The position numbers and the translations under genes were made by a program. This document shows, in pieces, positions 1 through 6,089 of a stretch of 12,853 nucleotides of DNA. This DNA is from JBBECF01 sp040881945 (GTDB lineage: Bacteria; Pseudomonadota; Alphaproteobacteria; Dongiales; Dongiaceae), in assembly GCA_040881945.1 (NCBI GenBank), contig JBBECF010000191.1, positions 1 to 12,853 on the forward strand, written 5' to 3'. The notes beneath the pieces were generated by a model. The model saw nothing but the letters and a program-made list of their open reading frames with translations. It was not told the origin of the DNA and made no database searches. Every line of letters starts with the position of its first letter. The stretch's first letter is position 1.

Positions 1-110
1 GCCAGGGCGTCGAGATGCGGCGTCTTCACGCAAGCATGCCCGAGCGCCGACAGGCACTCGCCCCGCCACTGGTCGGCGGAGATGAACAGGACCTTGCGCG
101 GCGGCGTCAT
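1..110 (-). CDS. Sulfatase-family hydrolase, N-terminal fragment (runs off left edge)
   Basis: This is the 5' end of a minus-strand gene that continues beyond position 1. It starts at the ATG at 110-108 and reads MTPPRKVLFISADQWRGE, then a stretch ending in VKTPHLDALA. The pattern of hydrophobic strand, ADQWRG, and a following KTPHLDxLA is the classic N-terminus of the sulfatase/phosphonate monoester hydrolase branch of the alkaline phosphatase superfamily; the Asp of ADQ is normally a metal ligand. The catalytic Cys/Ser region lies outside the window, so sulfate-ester, phosphonate-ester and phosphodiester activity cannot be told apart. There is no signal peptide, so a cytoplasmic enzyme is likely. 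The gene is divergent from the importer at 332 and shares its 221-bp control region. The first 50 bases of the gene are also present at 4584-4633. It does not resemble the choline sulfatase BetC N-terminus closely, so no symbol is given. Confidence 0.85.
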   Translation of the reverse strand, partial: MTPPRKVLFISADQWRGECLSALGHACVKTPHLDAL

Positions 111-151
111 CGGTTCATTTTCCGGCGGTTCGAGCGGGTTCTAGACGATTA

Positions 152-167
152 TTGCCGCTCGCGGCAA
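152..167. promoter_or_regulatory. 16-bp inverted repeat, candidate operator
   Basis: TTGCCG and CGGCAA flank a CTCG centre, giving two perfect 6-bp half-sites. The site lies 42 bp upstream of the sulfatase start and about 165 bp upstream of the importer start. In the duplicate (4675-4690) one half-site base differs (C165 corresponds to G4688), which breaks the symmetry. Function as a protein-binding site is an inference from symmetry and location. Confidence 0.45.
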
Positions 168-316
168 GCTATGGCAGAGTCGCGCCAGTCAACGAAGGAC
201 GGTGTCGCACGGCCGCGGCCGGAAGCGACGTCGAACGCATGGAAAGACCCGAGGGCCATTCCCGCCATTTCGCCGTAACGATAGGGCGGTGGGGTGCCGG
301 CGTCCTTTCTATTTTC

Positions 317-323
317 AAGGGAG
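317..323 (+). promoter_or_regulatory. Shine-Dalgarno AAGGGAG that fixes the GTG start at 332
   Basis: AAGGGAG sits 8 bases before GTG 332. The reading frame stays open far upstream, so this site decides the start. The same sequence at 4840-4846 precedes GTG 4855 of the second binding protein with identical spacing, and both starts place the twin-arginine motif about 22 residues in. Confidence 0.85.
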
Positions 324-331
324 AGCCAAAC

Positions 332-1495
332 GTGAATAAATTGTCCGGAGACGAATCATCGACGCGCGCCACGCTTAGGACGGCGCGCGCCTTCACCCGC
401 CGCACGGTGTTGCAGGGCGCGGCGGCGACCGGCGCGTTGGCGGCCGTGGGGCCTTGGGTGATCCGCGAGGGTCGCGCCGGCTCGGGCTCGTTCAACTTCA
501 TCGGTTGGGCCGGTTACGACGCCTTTCCGGCGATCTTCGAGACCTTCAAGGCCGACACCGGGGTGACGGTCAACTTCACCGCCCTGCCCGACCAGGACGC
601 CATGTTCGCCCAGGTCAAGGCGACCGGCGGCGAGGGCTTCGACCTGGTCGAGCCGGCGGAGGACCGGGTGCCGAACTGGGTGGAGCAGGGCCTGCTCCGG
701 CCGTTGGACGAGGGCAAGTTGGGCCTCGAGGGCGTCAACGAGGGCTTCCTCGGCGGCAATACGATCATTGACGGCAAGCGCTACGGCTCGCCCACGGTGT
801 GGGGCACCGAGGCGCTCTGCTTCAATACCGAGAAAGCGCCGATGGAATACGGGAAGGCCAGCTACGGCGACCTGTGGCGGCCGGACTTCGAGGGCATGGT
901 CACGGTGCGCCCGCACTCATCGCTCGTCGGCATCGGCCTGTGGCTCGAAGGCGAGGGCAAGCTGCCCAAACCGATGCGCGAGTCGTTCAAGAACGAAGAG
1001 ACGATGATCCAGAACTACGACGTGATCATCGACGTCGCCATCAAGAATCGCAAATCGATCGGTCAGTTCTGGAAAGACGAGAACACGGCCCAGGGCGCCT
1101 TTCGCACCAACGGCATGGTGATCGGCCAGAACTGGGACACCAGCGCCGCGGCGCTGATCAAGGAAGGCCTCCCGATCTCCTACGTCGCCCCGAAGGAGGG
1201 CGCGATCTCGTGGCTGCAGGCCTTCATCATGCCGAAGGGCGCCAAGAACATGGAGCAGGCCTACGAGTGGGTCCGCTGGATCAACAGCGCCAAGGGCTCG
1301 GCCTTGTGGGCCGATGCCTACACCGCCAACCCGACGGCCAAGGGCGCGGAAGCGCTGGTCAACGAGTTCACCAGCAAGTTTCTCGCCATGGCCTATCCGG
1401 GCGACGCGCTCAAGAAGATCTGGGCGTGGCCGGCGCAGCCGACCTGGTTCGTCACCAAGCGGACCGAGTACGCCGATCGTCTGCAGGCGGCATAG
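332..1495 (+). CDS. PotD-type ABC importer substrate-binding protein (Tat-exported)
   Basis: This encodes a 387-residue periplasmic binding protein that captures the ligand for the importer made from the next three genes. The N-terminus has a Tat signal: a long n-region, FTRRTVLQG at about 21-29, a hydrophobic stretch to about 44, and a likely cleavage after GRA near 49. The mature protein opens with FNFIGWAGYDAFPAIFETF (55-73), the strand and helix typical of PotD-like family 1 binding proteins. It continues with DLVEPAEDRVPNWVEQG, YGSPTVWGTEALCFNT and a C-terminal EWVRWINSAKGSALWADAY. PotD-type proteins bind polyamines or related cationic or quaternary amines; the ligand here cannot be read from sequence. 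The GTG start is chosen from the Shine-Dalgarno at 317-323 and the identical arrangement at 4855. Two hairpins and a terminator follow, so this gene is probably expressed above the rest of its operon. Confidence 0.9.
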   Translation: MNKLSGDESSTRATLRTARAFTRRTVLQGAAATGALAAVGPWVIREGRAGSGSFNFIGWAGYDAFPAIFETFKADTGVTVNFTALPDQDAMFAQVKATGGEGFDLVEPAEDRVPNWVEQGLLRPLDEGKLGLEGVNEGFLGGNTIIDGKRYGSPTVWGTEALCFNTEKAPMEYGKASYGDLWRPDFEGMVTVRPHSSLVGIGLWLEGEGKLPKPMRESFKNEETMIQNYDVIIDVAIKNRKSIGQFWKDENTAQGAFRTNGMVIGQNWDTSAAALIKEGLPISYVAPKEGAISWLQAFIMPKGAKNMEQAYEWVRWINSAKGSALWADAYTANPTAKGAEALVNEFTSKFLAMAYPGDALKKIWAWPAQPTWFVTKRTEYADRLQAA

Positions 1496-1503
1496 TGTCC
1501 CGT

Positions 1504-1532
1504 CCCCGAAATTCGGTTTACGAATTTCGGGG
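1504..1532. repeat. Hairpin 1 of a pair downstream of the binding-protein gene
   Basis: CCCCGAAATTCG (1504-1515) and CGAATTTCGGGG (1521-1532) form a perfect 12-bp stem around a GTTTA loop, starting 8 bases after the stop codon of the binding-protein gene. The AT core GAAATTCG/CGAATTTC is shared with the second hairpin at 1571-1604. No run of T follows, so it is not a simple terminator. It may protect the 3' end of the binding-protein mRNA, bind a protein, or be a REP-type repeat. Confidence 0.85.
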
Positions 1533-1557
1533 TGAACGGGCCACTACGTATTTGAAC

Positions 1558-1613
1558 CTAGCGGCCTGCTTGCCCCAGAAATTCGAATACGAATTTCTGG
1601 GGCAGGACGCTAG
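1558..1613. repeat. Hairpin 2 of the pair, with extended outer arms
   Basis: TGCCCCAGAAATTCG (1571-1585) and CGAATTTCTGGGGCA (1590-1604) make a perfect 15-bp stem with an AATA loop. Flanking arms CTAGCGGCCTGC (1558-1569) and GCAGGACGCTAG (1602-1613) are complementary except for one base, so a longer bulged structure is possible. It is a close relative of hairpin 1, with one extra A:T pair between the C-run and the core. Confidence 0.85.
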
Positions 1614-1635
1614 CGCGGTTCGATCGCGGATGAGG

Positions 1636-1675
1636 ACGGCCCGCCCGAACGCTTGAAGGTTCGGCGGGCCGTTTC
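1636..1675 (+). terminator. Intrinsic terminator between binding-protein gene and ATPase gene
   Basis: ACGGCCCGCC (1636-1645) and GAAC (1647-1650) pair with GTTC (1659-1662) and GGCGGGCCGT (1663-1672), leaving one bulged C (1646) and an 8-base loop; TTTC follows. With 14 pairs this is a strong stem and a short U-tract. Its position inside the operon suggests partial termination, giving more binding protein than membrane components, as is common for ABC importers. Confidence 0.8.
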
Positions 1676-1720
1676 TCGCTCTGCCATCGTACCGCGCGAT
1701 CCGAGCCGGGGGGATGTCGG

Positions 1721-2830
1721 GTGGCGGTCGGTCAGCACATCGACCTCGAGCGCGTGACGATGCGCTTCGGCGAGGTGACCGCCGTGCGCGACGTGACTCT
1801 CGGCATCCGCGCCGGCGAGTTCTTCAGCTTCCTCGGGCCCTCGGGCTGCGGCAAGACCACGCTGTTGCGCCTCATCTCCGGCTTCATGGAGCCGACCGAG
1901 GGGGTCATCCGCATCGGCGGCCAGGACATGCGCGGCATCGGCCCGAACAAGCGTCCGACCGCGCTCATCTTCCAGAACTTGGCGCTGTTTCCGCTGATGA
2001 CGGTGGCGGAGAACATCGCCTTCGGCCTCGAAGTCCGCGGCGTCGACAAGGAGACTCGGCGCAAGAAGGCGCTGGAGCTGCTTGAGCTCGTCGCCATGCC
2101 GGAGGCCGTCGATCGGAAGATTTCACAGCTTTCCGGCGGTCAGCGGCAGCGCGTCGCCGTCGCCCGGGCGCTCGCCGTCGAGCCCAAAGTGATGCTGCTC
2201 GACGAGCCGCTCTCGGCGCTGGACCTGAAACTGCGCCAGCACATGCGGGCGGAGCTGCGCGCCATCCAGCAGCGCACCGGCGTCACCTTCGTCTACATCA
2301 CCCACGACCAGGGCGAGGCGCTCACCATGTCGGATCGGGTGGCGGTGATGTCGCGCGGGGTGATCCAGCAAGTCGGCGATGCGGCGGCGATCTACGACCG
2401 CCCGGCGACGCCCTTCGTCGCCTCCTTCGTCGGCGAAAACAACTGGTTCTTCGGTCGGGTCCGCGACGTGGCCGGCGCCCATGCGGTCGTCGACACGTCC
2501 TTCGGTCCGCTGCGGGGGCGGGCCGGCCCGGACCTCGTCGCGGGCGGGAAGGCCATCCTGTTCGTCCGCCCGGAGCGGCTGACGCTGGTCGATGGCGTGC
2601 CCACGGGGCCGGACGGCGCGAACCTCCTCGAGGCGGCGGTGAGCCACGCCGATTTCGAAGGCAACTTCGCCAACATCTTCTTCTCCGGCGCCCCCGGCAG
2701 GCGCGACATCGTGCTGCAGCTCACCAACGACGGGGCGATTCCCAACCTGTCGGCCGGAACGCGCAAGCGGCTCGCCTTCCAGCCCGACCACGCGGTCGTC
2801 CTGCCGGAAGGGGAGCTGGCAAGTGAGTAG
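1721..2830 (+). CDS. PotA-type ABC importer ATPase
   Basis: This is a cytoplasmic ATPase of 369 residues that powers the importer formed with the permeases at 2839 and 3720. All nucleotide-binding motifs are present: Walker A GPSGCGKTT (39-47), Q-loop IFQNLALFP with Gln85, signature LSGGQRQR (138-145), Walker B VMLLDEP (157-163), D-loop SALD (165-168) and switch His195 in YITHDQGEA. Residues from about 230 onward form the regulatory TOBE-type domain seen in PotA/MalK/FbpC-like proteins. The start is GTG 1721, preceded by a G-run at 1708-1713. An overlapping ATG at 1714 is in another frame. The gene lies after the terminator at 1636-1675, so it depends on readthrough or an unseen promoter. The first permease follows after 8 bases. 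Confidence 0.93.
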   Translation: MAVGQHIDLERVTMRFGEVTAVRDVTLGIRAGEFFSFLGPSGCGKTTLLRLISGFMEPTEGVIRIGGQDMRGIGPNKRPTALIFQNLALFPLMTVAENIAFGLEVRGVDKETRRKKALELLELVAMPEAVDRKISQLSGGQRQRVAVARALAVEPKVMLLDEPLSALDLKLRQHMRAELRAIQQRTGVTFVYITHDQGEALTMSDRVAVMSRGVIQQVGDAAAIYDRPATPFVASFVGENNWFFGRVRDVAGAHAVVDTSFGPLRGRAGPDLVAGGKAILFVRPERLTLVDGVPTGPDGANLLEAAVSHADFEGNFANIFFSGAPGRRDIVLQLTNDGAIPNLSAGTRKRLAFQPDHAVVLPEGELASE

Positions 2831-2838
2831 GGCCCGCG

Positions 2839-3723
2839 ATGCGTGAGGTGGCCCGCCGGTACGGGATGGCGCTGACCGGCTACATGGTGCTGGCCTGCCT
2901 CGCCTGGACGCTCGGGCTCATCGTGCTGCCCGAGCTGATGATGGTCGATTACTCGTTCCGGCCGAATCTGCTCTTCGCCGAGATCGGCGGCCCGAAGGAC
3001 GTGCACACGCTGGCGAACTACGAGACGCTCTGGCGCAATACGATCCACCTGTCGATCTTCTTCAAGACCATCTGGGGCAGCGCGCTGGTCACCGTGGTGA
3101 CGCTCGTCATCTGCTACCCCTTGGCCTACTTTCTCGGCCAGGTCGTGGCCGCCGACCGGCTGTCGACGTATCTCTTGATGCTGGTCGTCCCGTTCTGGAT
3201 CAACGAGATCCTGCGCACCTTCGCCTGGTTCATCATCCTCGCCTACCAGGGGCCGCTGAATGCGCTGCTGCTTTGGCTCGGCCTTACCGCCGAGCCGATC
3301 CGCTTCATGTCCGGCGACGGCGGCGTCGTGCTCGGCATGGCCTACGCCTATCTGCTGTTCATGGTGTTCCCGCTCTACAACGCCATCGAATCGCTCGACC
3401 ACAACCAAGTCGAGGCGGCGCGCGACCTCGGCGCCCAGACCTGGCGGATCCACTGGCGCGTGGTGGTGCCGCATGCCAAGCCCGGCATCGCGGTCGGCTG
3501 CATCATGGTGTTCATGCTGACGGCCAGCAGCTACGCCGTGCCGGCGATCCTGGGCGGGCCGTCGAGCCGCTGGTTCACCCAGATCATCTATGACTGGTTT
3601 TTCGAGGGGCAGAACTGGAACCAGGGCTCGGCCTATGCCTTCATCCTGCTGCTGCTCTGCATCGGCTTCATCCTGGTGATGATGCGGCTGTTCAAGGTCG
3701 GCATCGCGGACATCACCAAATGA
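2839..3723 (+). CDS. ABC importer permease, PotB-type
   Basis: This inner-membrane permease of 294 residues is one half of the translocation channel. About six hydrophobic segments are visible (near 14-34, 82-102, 110-135, 163-183, 215-238 and 264-283). The cytoplasmic EAA loop that docks on the ATPase is clear at about 192-215, reading EAARDLGAQTWRIHWRVVVP. The periplasmic stretch after the first segment (about 36-80) with LANYETLW is typical of PotB-like permeases. AGGG at 2829-2832 overlaps the ATPase stop and serves as ribosome-binding site. It overlaps the next permease by 4 bases (ATGA at 3720-3723), implying translational coupling. Confidence 0.93.
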   Translation: MREVARRYGMALTGYMVLACLAWTLGLIVLPELMMVDYSFRPNLLFAEIGGPKDVHTLANYETLWRNTIHLSIFFKTIWGSALVTVVTLVICYPLAYFLGQVVAADRLSTYLLMLVVPFWINEILRTFAWFIILAYQGPLNALLLWLGLTAEPIRFMSGDGGVVLGMAYAYLLFMVFPLYNAIESLDHNQVEAARDLGAQTWRIHWRVVVPHAKPGIAVGCIMVFMLTASSYAVPAILGGPSSRWFTQIIYDWFFEGQNWNQGSAYAFILLLLCIGFILVMMRLFKVGIADITK

Positions 3724-4583
3724 GCGAGGGGCGCGCCACCGGCCTGCTGATGAAGATCTATCTGTGGGTCTTCTTCATGTACCTGTTCGGGCCGCTGGTC
3801 ATCATGGCGGTGGCGACCTTCAATTCCAGCCGCTTCCCGACGGTCACGCCCTGGCTCGGCACCACGCTCAAATGGTTCGCGGCGCTGGCCGCCGACAACC
3901 AGATGTGGGACGCGCTCGTCGTCAGCCTCATCGTCGGCGCCGGCGTGATCGTCGTCTCGGTGCCGATCGGCACCGGGGCGGCGCTCATGCTGGCCACCAT
4001 GCAGGGCCGCATCCGCACCTTCATCTACGGCGTGATGGTGTCGCCGCTGCTGACGCCGGGGGTCATCATCGGCATCTCGCATCTGGTGTATTGGGACCGC
4101 TATTTCGGCATTCATGGCGGCATCTTCGTGCTGATCGTGGCGCAGAGCAGCTTCATCATCGCCTACGTCATGCTGATGGTAATGGCGCGCCTGCAGCGCT
4201 TCGATCCGACGCTGGAGGAGGCGGCGCTCGACCTCGGCGCCAACCATGTCCAGATGTTCCGCCGTATCCTGCTGCCGCATCTGCGCCCCTCCATCCTGGC
4301 GGCTTCGGTGCTGGCCTTTCTGCAATCCTTCGAGAATTTCAATACCAGCCTGTTCACGCGCGGCCTCGACAACACGCTCACGGTCTATATCGCCTCGAAG
4401 GTGCGCACCGGCCTGACGCCGGCGGTGAACGCGCTCGGCCTGATCCTGATCGTCATCACCATCGTCGGCGCGGTGCTGTACGAGTTCCTGCGCCGGCGCG
4501 AAAGCGCCCGCGCCGAACAGGCCCGCAAGGAGGCGCTGGTCGAGCGGCCGCTGCTGGAGGCGGCCGCGGCCGCCGGCTCCTAA
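3720..4583 (+). CDS. ABC importer permease, PotC-type
   Basis: This is the second inner-membrane subunit of importer 1, at 287 residues. Hydrophobic segments lie near 14-34, 66-95, 102-125, 132-157, 190-208 and 236-256. The EAA loop reads EEAALDLGANHVQMFRRILL (166-185) followed by PHLRP. After the last membrane segment comes an unusual charged then Ala-rich tail (about 257-287), with several Arg followed by an Ala/Glu stretch. The start overlaps the stop of the previous permease through ATGA. The TAA at 4581-4583 is immediately followed by repeat copy B, so the operon's natural 3' flank has been replaced and no terminator is visible. Confidence 0.93.
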   Translation: MSEGRATGLLMKIYLWVFFMYLFGPLVIMAVATFNSSRFPTVTPWLGTTLKWFAALAADNQMWDALVVSLIVGAGVIVVSVPIGTGAALMLATMQGRIRTFIYGVMVSPLLTPGVIIGISHLVYWDRYFGIHGGIFVLIVAQSSFIIAYVMLMVMARLQRFDPTLEEAALDLGANHVQMFRRILLPHLRPSILAASVLAFLQSFENFNTSLFTRGLDNTLTVYIASKVRTGLTPAVNALGLILIVITIVGAVLYEFLRRRESARAEQARKEALVERPLLEAAAAAGS

Positions 4584-4633
4584 CCGCGCCGCTGGTCGGC
4601 GGAGATGAACAAGACCTTGCGCGGCGGCATCAT
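4580..4633 (-). pseudogene. Truncated 5' remnant of the sulfatase gene
   Basis: On the minus strand, ATG 4633-4631 opens MMPPRKVLFISADQRRG and then hits TAG at 4582-4580. Apart from Thr2 to Met and Trp to Arg, this matches the first 17 residues of the intact fragment at 1-110. The homologous DNA ends at 4584; the stop codon comes from the antisense of the permease end (CTA overlapping TAA). It is a dead gene tip carried along by duplication of the control region and shows that the duplicated block was once linked to a divergent sulfatase. Confidence 0.88.
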
Positions 4634-4945
4634 CGGTTCATTTTCCGGCGGTTCGAGCGGGTTCTAGACGATTATTGCCGCTCGCGGGAAGCTGTGGCAG
4701 AGTCGCGCCAGTCAACGAAGGACGGCGTCGCACGGCCGCGGCCGGAAGCGACGCCGATCGCATGGAAAGACAAGGGGGCCATTCCCGTCATTTCGCCGTA
4801 ACGTTAGGGCGGTAGGGTGCCGGTGTCGTTCCTATTTTCAAGGGAGAGCCAAACGTGAACGAACTGTCCAAAGAGCAAGCATCGACAGGCGCCACGCCTC
4901 GGACGGCGCGCGCCTTCACCCGCCGCACGGTGTTGCACGGCGCGG
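4584..4945. repeat. Direct repeat copy B: control region plus Tat leader
   Basis: This is the second copy of the block at 61-422, in the same orientation with no gaps. The left boundary is exactly the base after the TAA of the upstream permease. The right boundary is just after the twin-arginine motif of the second binding protein, where the signal-peptide sequences become unrelated. The truncated sulfatase tip on this side identifies copy B as the derived or rearranged location. Confidence 0.95.
4634..4854 (+). promoter_or_regulatory. Control region and leader of importer 2, copy B
   Basis: These 221 bp are equivalent to 111-331 and about 93% identical, including the 12-bp GC palindrome (4733-4744) and the Shine-Dalgarno (4840-4846). 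The inverted repeat at 4675-4690 has lost one symmetric base. Since it no longer drives a divergent gene, any minus-strand promoter here would fire toward the 3' end of importer 1. Confidence 0.6.
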
Positions 4946-6018
4946 TCTCGGCACTGGCGCTGTTGGCGTCCTCGGGGCTCGCCGTCGGCCAGACGATGGA
5001 CGAACTCGTGGCGGCCGCGAAGGCCGAAGGCACACTAACGACCATCGCGCTGCCGCACGACTGGTGCGGCTATGGCGCGGTGATCGACGGCTTCAAGGCC
5101 AAGTACGGCATTGCGGTCAACGAGCTCAACCCCGACGCCGGATCGGGCGACGAGATCGAGGCGATCAAGGCCAACAAGGGCAACATGGGTCCGCAGGCGC
5201 CGGACGTGATCGACGTCGGCCTGTCCTTCGGGCCGTCGGCGAAAGCCGAAGGGCTGCTGCAGCCCTACAAGGTGTCGACCTGGGACACGATCCCGGACAG
5301 CGCGAAGGACGCCGAGGGGTACTGGTATGGCGACTATTACGGTGTGCTCGCGTTCGAGATCAATAAGGACATCGTGAAGAAGAATCCGACCGACTGGCCG
5401 GATCTGCTCGGCGCCGACTACAAGAACGCGGTCGCCCTTGCCGGCGATCCGCGCGCCTCGAACCAGGCGATCCAGGGCGTCTATGCTGCCGGGCTCTCGG
5501 CGGCCGGCGGCGATGCCGCCAAGGCCGGCGAAGCGGGGCTGAAATTCTTCGCCGAGCTCAACAAGGCGGGCAACTTCGTGCCGGTCATCGGCAAGGCGGC
5601 CTCGCTGGCCCAGGGCTCGACGCCGATCATCATCCGCTGGGACTACAACGCGCTCGCCGACCGCGACACGCTCAAGGGCAACCCGCCGGTCGAGGTCGTG
5701 GTGCCGCAGAACGGCGTCGTCGCGGGCGTCTATGTCCAGGCGATCAGCGCCTTCGCCCCGCATCCGAACGCGGCGAAGCTGTGGATGGAGTACCTCTATT
5801 CGGACGAGGGCCAGATCGGCTGGCTCGCGGGCTACTGCCACCCGATCCGGTTCAATGATCTGGTGAAGAACGGCAAGGTGCCGGCCGAAATGCTGGCGAA
5901 ACTGCCGCCGGCCGAGTCGTACGAAAAGGCGGTTTTCCCGACGCTTGACGAGCAGAAGGTGGGCAAGGAAACGATCACCAAGCAATGGGATATGGTGGTC
6001 GGCGCCAACGTGCAGTAA
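4855..6018 (+). CDS. ABC importer substrate-binding protein (putative polyamine/iron-type fold, Tat-exported)
   Basis: This encodes a 387-residue periplasmic binding protein for importer 2. The leader carries FTRRTVLHG (21-29), then a hydrophobic core ending near LAVGQT at about 46-47. The first 30 residues are nearly the same as in the protein starting at 332, but the mature chain is different. It opens with MDELVAAAKAEGTLTTIALP, continues with DWCGYGAVIDGFKAKYGI, YWYGDYYGVLAFEINKDIV, and PHPNAAKLWMEYLYSDEGQ near the C-terminus. That order (AAKAEG opening, YG.. FEINK middle, NAAKLWMEYLYSDEGQ near the end) is typical of COG1840-like binding proteins found in putative spermidine/putrescine, iron(III) and aminoethylphosphonate importers. 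The ligand is not determinable here. GTG 4855 is chosen from the AAGGGAG site 8 bases upstream and by analogy with 332. The equal length of the two binding proteins looks coincidental. Confidence 0.88.
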   Translation: MNELSKEQASTGATPRTARAFTRRTVLHGAVSALALLASSGLAVGQTMDELVAAAKAEGTLTTIALPHDWCGYGAVIDGFKAKYGIAVNELNPDAGSGDEIEAIKANKGNMGPQAPDVIDVGLSFGPSAKAEGLLQPYKVSTWDTIPDSAKDAEGYWYGDYYGVLAFEINKDIVKKNPTDWPDLLGADYKNAVALAGDPRASNQAIQGVYAAGLSAAGGDAAKAGEAGLKFFAELNKAGNFVPVIGKAASLAQGSTPIIIRWDYNALADRDTLKGNPPVEVVVPQNGVVAGVYVQAISAFAPHPNAAKLWMEYLYSDEGQIGWLAGYCHPIRFNDLVKNGKVPAEMLAKLPPAESYEKAVFPTLDEQKVGKETITKQWDMVVGANVQ

Positions 6019-6034
6019 CCGGCGCCGTGCTCGA

Positions 6035-6074
6035 GGTCGCGCCCCCCCCCCCGTTGGCGGGGGGGGCGGCGATC
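6035..6074. other. Poly-C/poly-G hairpin between binding-protein and permease genes
   Basis: A run of 11 C (6042-6052), a short GTTGGC spacer and a run of 8 G (6059-6066) form a very stable hairpin. Weaker pairs extend outward (CGC at 6038/6040-6041 region against GCGG at 6067-6071). It lies in the 71-bp gap after the binding-protein stop. A likely role is protecting the binding-protein mRNA or damping readthrough. Both runs are also prone to slippage and to sequencing error, so the exact counts deserve caution. Confidence 0.75.
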
Positions 6075-6089
6075 GATCGGCAGATTCCC

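Larger units (their letters stand above)
111..331. promoter_or_regulatory. Divergent control region, copy A
   Basis: This is the 221-bp gap between the divergent starts of the sulfatase and the first binding protein. It contains a perfect inverted repeat TTGCCG-CTCG-CGGCAA at 152-167, a candidate operator, and a 12-bp GC palindrome at 210-221. A weak minus-strand promoter is possible, with -35 TTGCCG on the minus strand (167-162) and TAGAAC 18 bp further on; it would overlap the palindrome. No convincing plus-strand sigma-70 promoter stands out. The near-identical region upstream of the second importer suggests both operons answer to the same regulator, but no regulator gene lies in the window. 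Confidence 0.6.
61..422. repeat. Direct repeat copy A: control region plus Tat leader
   Basis: This block matches 4584-4945 at a constant offset of 4523 with no gaps. I counted about 31 mismatches over 360 bases (about 91% identity). Identity is about 93% in the noncoding part and lower in codons 2-10 of the downstream gene. The block holds the first 17 codons of the divergent sulfatase, the whole intergenic region, the Shine-Dalgarno, the GTG start and roughly 30 codons of a Tat signal peptide. Similarity vanishes abruptly on both sides: left of 61, inside the sulfatase gene, and right of 422, just after the twin-arginine motif. Because the sulfatase is not interrupted on this side, this is probably the parental location. 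Confidence 0.95.

Noticed and set aside
1..110. Choline sulfatase (betC) assignment
   Set aside because: The choline-related context is suggestive, but the visible N-terminus resembles general sulfatase/phosphonate monoester hydrolase members more than BetC, and the specificity residues are outside the window.
63..278. A plus-strand frame of about 70 codons conserved in both copies of the duplicated control region (also 4586-4801)
   Set aside because: Most of the differences between copies change the amino acid, so there is no sign of selection for a peptide. The similarity follows from DNA duplication, and the opposite strand encodes the sulfatase start.
152..331. Upstream extension of the first binding protein to an ATG at 152
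   Set aside because: The strong Shine-Dalgarno before GTG 332, the Tat leader position and the identical arrangement at 4855 fix the start. The extension would translate the control region.
1504..1604. CRISPR-like repeat
   Set aside because: Only two hairpins occur, they are not identical, and there are no regular spacers or cas genes.
5985..6026. Permease start at 5985 inside the end of the second binding-protein gene
   Set aside because: It would overlap the preceding gene by 34 bases and add a non-membrane segment read through the poly-C/poly-G runs. The ATG at 6090 gives a normal length.
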